Assembly (NCBI RefSeq): GCF_025195085.2
Contig: NZ_JANAVY020000017.1
Coordinates: forward strand, 24,558-88,557
Length of the DNA: 64,000 nt
From: Vibrio intestinalis
Lineage (GTDB): Bacteria > Pseudomonadota > Gammaproteobacteria > Enterobacterales > Vibrionaceae
Direction: 5' to 3'
Shown here: positions 59,736-64,000 of the stretch, piece after piece
How positions within the stretch are numbered: the first letter of the stretch is position 1
How the letters are laid out: the number at the start of each line of letters is the position of its first letter
Made by a program: the position numbers and the translations under genes
Notes under the pieces: model-generated
What the model was told of the DNA's origin: nothing
Seen by the model: the letters and a program-made list of their open reading frames with translations, nothing else
The model's database searches: none

Positions 59736-60221
59736 TTAGTCCTCAGCAGGGTTTGGGTTAGCCAATACTGTTTCTGTTTGCTCTGCGCGGAAGGCTTCAA
59801 CTTTCGCCATCACCGCTTCATCGTGAGTACCAATGATTTGCGCAGCAAGAATGCCCGCATTTGCTGCGCCTGCTTCGCCAATGGCTAACGTGCCAACCGC
59901 GATGCCTTTTGGCATTTGCACGATTGAGTATAGAGAGTCGATACCGCTTAATGCGCGAGATTGCACTGGCACACCAAGAACAGGTAATGCAGTGAAAGCG
60001 GCTGTCATACCCGGTAGGTGAGCTGCGCCGCCTGCACCCGCAATAATGACTTTGAGGCCGCGCTCTTTCGCGCTCGTTGCGTAATCTGCAAGCAATTGAG
60101 GAGTTCGGTGAGCTGAAACCACTTTTGTTTCATATTCAACACCAAATTGGTCGAGCATTTCTGCTGCGAGCTTCATGGTTGGCCAATCAGATTTCGAACC
60201 CATGATGATACCGACTTTCAT
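59736..60221 (-). CDS. purE: 5-(carboxyamino)imidazole ribonucleotide mutase
   Basis: PurE converts N5-CAIR to CAIR. I start it at 60221 (MKVGIIMGSKSDWPTMKLA), with GGAG upstream, giving 161 residues; a longer in-frame start lacks homology. The conserved SAHRTPQ and GAGGAAHLPGMTAAFTALPV motifs form the octamer active site. purE and purK are adjacent and co-transcribed on the minus strand. Confidence 0.96.
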   Translation of the reverse strand: MKVGIIMGSKSDWPTMKLAAEMLDQFGVEYETKVVSAHRTPQLLADYATSAKERGLKVIIAGAGGAAHLPGMTAAFTALPVLGVPVQSRALSGIDSLYSIVQMPKGIAVGTLAIGEAGAANAGILAAQIIGTHDEAVMAKVEAFRAEQTETVLANPNPAED

Positions 60222-60431
60222 CTCAAACTCCTTCAAGTTACGAATAGGGTAAAGCAGTAAATTTGTGCGCATTATACGAGGATTTTTGATTCAAGCAAAC
60301 GTTTGCGTCGGTTTGGTTATCGATTCAAATTCCTTACGGACACAATTTATAAATAATTTGCTTTAGTCATGTGTTGAGAATGTTAGTACACTGAATAAAA
60401 ACAGTAACAGACAACAAAGAAAGGAAGTTCA

Positions 60432-60989
60432 GTGGAGAACTTTGAGCAAGCACTTACAGCACTTCAGCAAGGGGAAGTGATCGCTTACCCAACTGAGGGT
60501 GTGTTTGGTGTCGGCTGCGACCCAGATAGCCCGCAGGCAATTGAAAAACTCTTAACCTTAAAACAGCGCCCAGTAGAAAAGGGGCTGATTTTAATTGCGG
60601 CTAATTATCAGCAGTTATTGCCTTATATTGATGAATCACAGCTAACCGAGCAACAGCTAGAAGCGGTGAAAGCATCATGGCCGGGGCCGTACACTTGGAT
60701 AATGCCTGCCAGTGATAAGGTGTCGAACTGGGTATCTGGTCAGTTTGATTCAATCGCCGTTCGTGTTACTGACCATTCTTTAGTACAAAAGATGTGTTTA
60801 GCTTTTGGCAAACCCCTTACTTCTACTAGCGCCAACTTAACGGGTTTACCACCCTGTATGACCACTGAAGAGGTGGAGCAGCAATTAGGAGATAAGCTGG
60901 TGGCGATTTTACGTGGAGAAACGGGAGGCCGTGATAAACCAAGTGAAATCCGTGATGCGAAAACGCTACAAGTATTAAGACAAGGTTAA
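60432..60989 (+). CDS. tsaC: threonylcarbamoyl-AMP synthase TsaC
   Basis: TsaC makes the activated threonylcarbamoyl group for t6A37 in ANN-decoding tRNAs. The 185-residue single-domain product starts at a GTG (MENFEQALTALQQGEVIAYP). Characteristic motifs are AYPTEGVFGVGCDPDS, TLKQRPVEKGLILIA, WPGPYTWIMP and TSTSANLTGLPP. It precedes hemF by 11 bases and is probably co-transcribed with hemF and aroE. Confidence 0.95.
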   Translation: MENFEQALTALQQGEVIAYPTEGVFGVGCDPDSPQAIEKLLTLKQRPVEKGLILIAANYQQLLPYIDESQLTEQQLEAVKASWPGPYTWIMPASDKVSNWVSGQFDSIAVRVTDHSLVQKMCLAFGKPLTSTSANLTGLPPCMTTEEVEQQLGDKLVAILRGETGGRDKPSEIRDAKTLQVLRQG

Positions 60990-61000
60990 GGGTTCGACTC

Positions 61001-61921
61001 ATGCCAAGCACCATTGATAAACAAGCGGTAAAGCAGTTTCTTCTAACATTACAAGATTCGATTTGTCAGCAGTTAGAGCAAGCGGATGGACAAGCTGAAT
61101 TTGAGCAAGACGCTTGGCAACGAGAGCCGGGAGAGAAACTGGCTGGTGGCGGTCGCACGCGAGTGATGACTGACGGCGCAGTCTTTGAACAAGGTGGCGT
61201 GAATTTCTCGCATGTTCAAGGTAATCAAATGCCTGGCTCGGCGACAGCTCATCGTCCTGAACTCGCTGGGCGACGTTTTGAAGCCATGGGCGTCTCTTTA
61301 GTGATGCACCCTAAAAACCCTTATATTCCCACTTCACACGCCAATGTTCGCTTCTTTATTGCTGAAAAAGAGGGTGAAGAACCTATCTGGTGGTTTGGTG
61401 GCGGTTTTGATTTAACACCCTTCTATCCTTTTGAAGAAGATTGCCAATACTGGCATAACACCGCAAAAGAGATCTGTGCGCCCTTTGGTGATGATATCTA
61501 TACCGAACATAAAGCGTGGTGCGATAAGTATTTCTATTTGCCGCATCGTGATGAAACGCGTGGTGTAGGCGGCTTGTTCTTTGATGATCTCAATCAGTGG
61601 GAGTTTGATAAGTGCTTCGATTACATTAAAGCGGTAGGGGAAGGATATACCCAAGCTTATCTGCCAATTGTTGAGCGCCGCAAGCAAACCGAGTTTGGTG
61701 AACGCGAACGCCAGTTTCAGCTCTATCGACGTGGCCGTTATGTCGAGTTCAACTTAGTGTTTGACCGCGGCACCTTGTTTGGTCTTCAAACAGGTGGACG
61801 TACTGAGTCTATATTAATGTCGATGCCACCACTGGCTCGTTGGGAATACAACTACCAAGTAGAGCCTAATTCGCCAGAAGCTGAGTTATATAATCATTAC
61901 CTCAAACCGAGAGAGTGGTAA
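61001..61921 (+). CDS. hemF: oxygen-dependent coproporphyrinogen III oxidase
   Basis: HemF performs the aerobic oxidative decarboxylation of coproporphyrinogen III in haem synthesis. The 306-residue length fits. Motifs include EKLAGGGRTRVMTDGAVFEQ, ANVRFFIA, WWFGGGFDLTPFYPFEED and YVEFNLVFDRGTLFGLQTGG. It lies between tsaC and aroE; this differs from the E. coli order and matches the Vibrio arrangement. Confidence 0.97.
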   Translation: MPSTIDKQAVKQFLLTLQDSICQQLEQADGQAEFEQDAWQREPGEKLAGGGRTRVMTDGAVFEQGGVNFSHVQGNQMPGSATAHRPELAGRRFEAMGVSLVMHPKNPYIPTSHANVRFFIAEKEGEEPIWWFGGGFDLTPFYPFEEDCQYWHNTAKEICAPFGDDIYTEHKAWCDKYFYLPHRDETRGVGGLFFDDLNQWEFDKCFDYIKAVGEGYTQAYLPIVERRKQTEFGERERQFQLYRRGRYVEFNLVFDRGTLFGLQTGGRTESILMSMPPLARWEYNYQVEPNSPEAELYNHYLKPREW

Positions 61922-62050
61922 ATCTTCCTTCTCTATATAGATAGTGATAGTGTCATAATCACAAATATGAAGTTGCTGCTTGCTGAGAGTATCTTTGAGA
62001 GGCGGCTTCATCTTTAGTCTCAGTTTAAAAAAGGATGAGCAGGTAAGGAT

Positions 62051-62884
62051 ATGACGCAACAAATAGATCGCTATGCAGTGTTTGGTAATCCAATCGGACA
62101 CTCGAAATCTCCCTTTATCCATACCTTGTTTGCTCGTCAAACCAACCAGTCGATGACTTACACTGCTAAGCTTGCACCAATTGATGGCTTTGAATCAGCT
62201 GCCTGTGAGTTTTTCTCCAACGGTGGTCGAGGCTGCAATATTACCGTGCCTTTCAAAGAGCAAGCCTATCAATTTGCCAGTCGCTTAACTGAACGAGCGC
62301 AATTAGCCGGTGCGGTGAATACGCTTAAAAAGCTCGATGATGGCGAGATCATTGGTGACAACACCGACGGTGCGGGCTTAGTACAAGACTTACTGCAATA
62401 CCAAGTGCCTTTGAAAGATGCGCGAATTTTGTTGATTGGCGCAGGCGGTGCGGCGCGTGGTGTCGTGCAGCCTTTATTAGAGCAATCGCCTGAGTGTTTG
62501 GTTATCACTAACCGTACGTTTAGTAAGGCAGAGCAGTTGGCATCTATGTTTGCCGAGTTTGGTAACGTGGTGGCAAGTGAGATGAATCAAATAGACCAAC
62601 CGTTTGACGTGATCATCAACTCAACATCAGCCAGTTTGTCGGGTGAGCTTCCATCGATATCGACTGAGATTTTCTCTTCTACATCGACTGCCTATGACAT
62701 GATGTATGGTAAAGGTAAAACAACCTTTAATCAGTGGGCATTAGATAACGGTGTGGCTCACGCTTACGATGGGTTAGGCATGTTAGTTGGTCAAGCGGCA
62801 GAAAGCTTTATGTTATGGCGCGGGCTAAGACCCGGGACAAGACAAATCCTCAGAGAATTACGTAAAAATTTAGAAGGCCTATAA
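62051..62884 (+). CDS. aroE: shikimate dehydrogenase AroE
   Basis: AroE reduces 3-dehydroshikimate to shikimate with NADPH. The 277-residue product starts MTQQIDRYAVFGNPIGHSKS. Substrate-binding NPIGHSKSPFIH, the catalytic lysine in VPFKEQAYQ, the NADP-binding GAGGAARGVVQPL (about residue 127) and the C-terminal DGLGMLVGQAAESF motif are visible. It overlaps the following gene by one base (TAATG). Confidence 0.97.
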   Translation: MTQQIDRYAVFGNPIGHSKSPFIHTLFARQTNQSMTYTAKLAPIDGFESAACEFFSNGGRGCNITVPFKEQAYQFASRLTERAQLAGAVNTLKKLDDGEIIGDNTDGAGLVQDLLQYQVPLKDARILLIGAGGAARGVVQPLLEQSPECLVITNRTFSKAEQLASMFAEFGNVVASEMNQIDQPFDVIINSTSASLSGELPSISTEIFSSTSTAYDMMYGKGKTTFNQWALDNGVAHAYDGLGMLVGQAAESFMLWRGLRPGTRQILRELRKNLEGL

Positions 62885-63147
62885 TGAACCAGTCAATTTT
62901 GTTTCCAGATATCCAAGATTGGAATCAAGAACTGCAAGCGGTGGTATTTCCCGCTCAGCAAGCAGGTGCTTTAATTGAGTGCGTTGCGACGCTGGCTTAC
63001 ATCAATAAGCTCAGTGGGCAATCAGTCGTAGAGCCGGAGCAAGCTCTTCAACTATTCATCGACAATCGATTTGAAATTGAAGAGCAAGCAGAAGAGCTTA
63101 TAGAAGAGGAAGAGTTTAACCAGCAAGGCCAAGTTGAACTCAATTAG
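62884..63147 (+). CDS. DUF1488 family protein (YrdB-like)
   Basis: This 87-residue protein starts MNQSILFPDIQDWNQELQAV and matches E. coli YrdB in its N-terminus and spacing. The family is small and of unknown function. It starts within the aroE stop codon, so translation is coupled. Its acidic C-terminus (EEQAEELIEEEEFNQQG) is typical. Its end overlaps the convergent carbonic-anhydrase-like gene by four bases. Confidence 0.88.
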   Translation: MNQSILFPDIQDWNQELQAVVFPAQQAGALIECVATLAYINKLSGQSVVEPEQALQLFIDNRFEIEEQAEELIEEEEFNQQGQVELN

Positions 63148-63689
63148 AGAGACTTGACCTGATGTAAGTAGTCTTCTTTATTTTGTACATAGTTATCGGC
63201 AGATTTTGTTAGAAAGGCGCGTTCTTTGTCAGTCAAAGGGCGCGCCTTTTTCACTGGGCTACCAACATATAAGAAGCCACTCTCTAATACCTTGCCTGGC
63301 GGAACTAAACTTCCCGCACCTATCATTACGTCTTCTTCTACTATAACCGCATCAAGTACGATGGCACCCATACCGACTAATACGCGATCTTTAATGATGC
63401 AGCCATGCAGCATTGCTTTATGTCCTACAGTTACATCATTACCGATTAATAGTGGGTAGCCTTGAGGGTTTTCAGCATTCTTATGCGTAACGTGTAAAAC
63501 GCTGCCATCTTGAATATTGGTTCGATGACCGATATGGATATGGTTTACATCCCCACGAGCTACAACTAATGGCCAAATGCTCGAATCGTCGCCAATTTTA
63601 ATATCGCCGACCAAAAGTGAAGAGCTATCTATATAGACACGTTGACCGAGCTGCGGGCTGATACCCTTATAACTGCGTAAAGAAGACAT
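63144..63689 (-). CDS. gamma carbonic anhydrase-like protein (YrdA family)
   Basis: This 181-residue left-handed beta-helix (hexapeptide-repeat) protein starts MSSLRSYKGISPQLGQRVYI. The repeats run from about 20 to 145, with the metal-site pattern ARGDVNHIHIG, DGSVLHVTH and VGHKAMLHGCII that carries the three zinc-binding histidines. Carbonic anhydrase activity has not always been found for this subgroup. It is the last gene before the promoter region at the right end. Confidence 0.9.
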   Translation of the reverse strand: MSSLRSYKGISPQLGQRVYIDSSSLLVGDIKIGDDSSIWPLVVARGDVNHIHIGHRTNIQDGSVLHVTHKNAENPQGYPLLIGNDVTVGHKAMLHGCIIKDRVLVGMGAIVLDAVIVEEDVMIGAGSLVPPGKVLESGFLYVGSPVKKARPLTDKERAFLTKSADNYVQNKEDYLHQVKSL

Positions 63690-63810
63690 GATTTATCCTT
63701 GTTATTGGCTGCTTTTGGCTAATTTGAGCATAGAAGAGTCGAATAAATAAGCGTTTGTGAATAGAAAACACCCAAACAATAAAAAAATCAAAAAAAACGC
63801 TAAAAAGGGC

Positions 63811-63838
63811 TTGCCAACGTGACGGCGATCTCTATAAT
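63811..63838 (+). promoter_or_regulatory. rrn-type P1 promoter
   Basis: TTGCCA (63811-63816) and a perfect TATAAT (63833-63838) are separated by 16 bases. It is followed by the GC-rich discriminator GCCCCC typical of stringent rRNA promoters and preceded by long A-tracts (63780-63805) that resemble an UP element. Confidence 0.82.
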
Positions 63839-63937
63839 GCCCCCTCGCTGACACGGGAACGCTTCGAAAGAAACAAGAACGGTTCAGCAGGTCAATTAGC
63901 CAAGCCAAGCGCTTGAAAAAAGTTTTGAAAAAAGTGG

Positions 63938-63965
63938 TTGACACTAAAACTTATCTCGCTAAAAT
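63938..63965 (+). promoter_or_regulatory. rrn-type P2 promoter
   Basis: A perfect TTGACA (63938-63943) and TAAAAT (63960-63965) are separated by 16 bases, followed by GACCGCC. It is preceded by A-rich tracts. Together with the P1 promoter 127 bases upstream it forms the tandem arrangement of an rRNA operon whose leader runs off the right edge. Confidence 0.82.
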
Positions 63966-64000
63966 GACCGCCTCTTGTTGAGTGATGTGAGTCACAAACA

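Noticed and set aside
63702..63944. An 80-codon open frame on the minus strand at the right end
   Set aside because: It runs through two strong rRNA-type promoters and A-rich tracts, has no ribosome site and resembles no protein.
1..64000. CRISPR arrays and tRNA genes
   Set aside because: No regularly spaced repeats were seen, and no cloverleaf with a TTCGAATC-type T-loop was found between genes.

Overview
The window is a piece of a Vibrio (Vibrionaceae) chromosome, almost certainly chromosome 1 immediately beside the replication origin. The gene order mnmE-yidC-yidD-rnpA-rpmH, a polar amino acid ABC operon, dnaA-dnaN-recF-gyrB, an Hsp20 gene, avtA, glySQ, mneA and later def-fmt-rsmB-trkA and dprA-smg-yrdD-tsaC-hemF-aroE matches what I know of the V. 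cholerae region next to oriC1. In that genome oriC1 and mioC lie just beyond mnmE, so the origin should be just left of base 1. No single species can be fixed from the sequence; malS between avtA and glyS, and several small genes, suggest a Vibrio other than V. cholerae.

Layout. 1-4.1 kb: mnmE, the YidC/YidD membrane-insertion genes, RNase P protein and L34, read leftwards from two good promoters. 4.1-6.4 kb: a three-gene amino acid importer. 6.4-13 kb: the replication cluster dnaA-dnaN-recF-gyrB behind a leader dense in Dam (GATC) sites, with a parS-like palindrome in the 3' end of recF. 13-13.8 kb: a heat-shock unit (sigma-32 promoter, 46-codon small ORF, ROSE-like RNA thermometer, ibpA). 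13.9-21.7 kb: avtA, a lipoprotein alpha-amylase (malS), glySQ, and a manganese exporter behind a yybP-ykoY riboswitch. 22-29 kb: transport, sensing and metabolic genes (an orphan peptide-binding protein, small membrane proteins, tusA, a chemoreceptor, a LysR regulator, acuI). 29-35.8 kb: a complete ilvGMEDA operon with leader peptide and attenuator. 35.9-41.3 kb: comM, an outer membrane protein, a lysophosphatidate acyltransferase, and dsbA-srkA.

41.3-44.4 kb is the only clearly accessory stretch. It holds a tyrosine-integrase remnant, a decayed IS200-type transposase, an unrecognised decayed coding stretch, and an intact overlapping two-gene unit. That unit encodes a 342-residue protein with a hydrophobic C-terminal hairpin, followed by a 143-residue three-helix membrane protein. 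It looks like an orphan membrane-disrupting antibacterial effector with its immunity protein and is the best candidate for an under-described system here.

44.4-64 kb returns to core genes: ccoG, yihD, a small conserved-looking ORF with its own terminator, a Spo0M-like gene, an HlyIII-family gene whose ribosome site is buried in a strong hairpin, trkH-trkA, rsmB-fmt-def, a LysM protein, dprA-smg-yrdD, purEK, tsaC-hemF-aroE-yrdB and a gamma-carbonic-anhydrase-like gene. The right edge carries two strong tandem promoters of rRNA-operon type, so an rrn operon probably begins just outside the window. I saw no tRNA or rRNA gene, CRISPR array or integron attC site inside the window.
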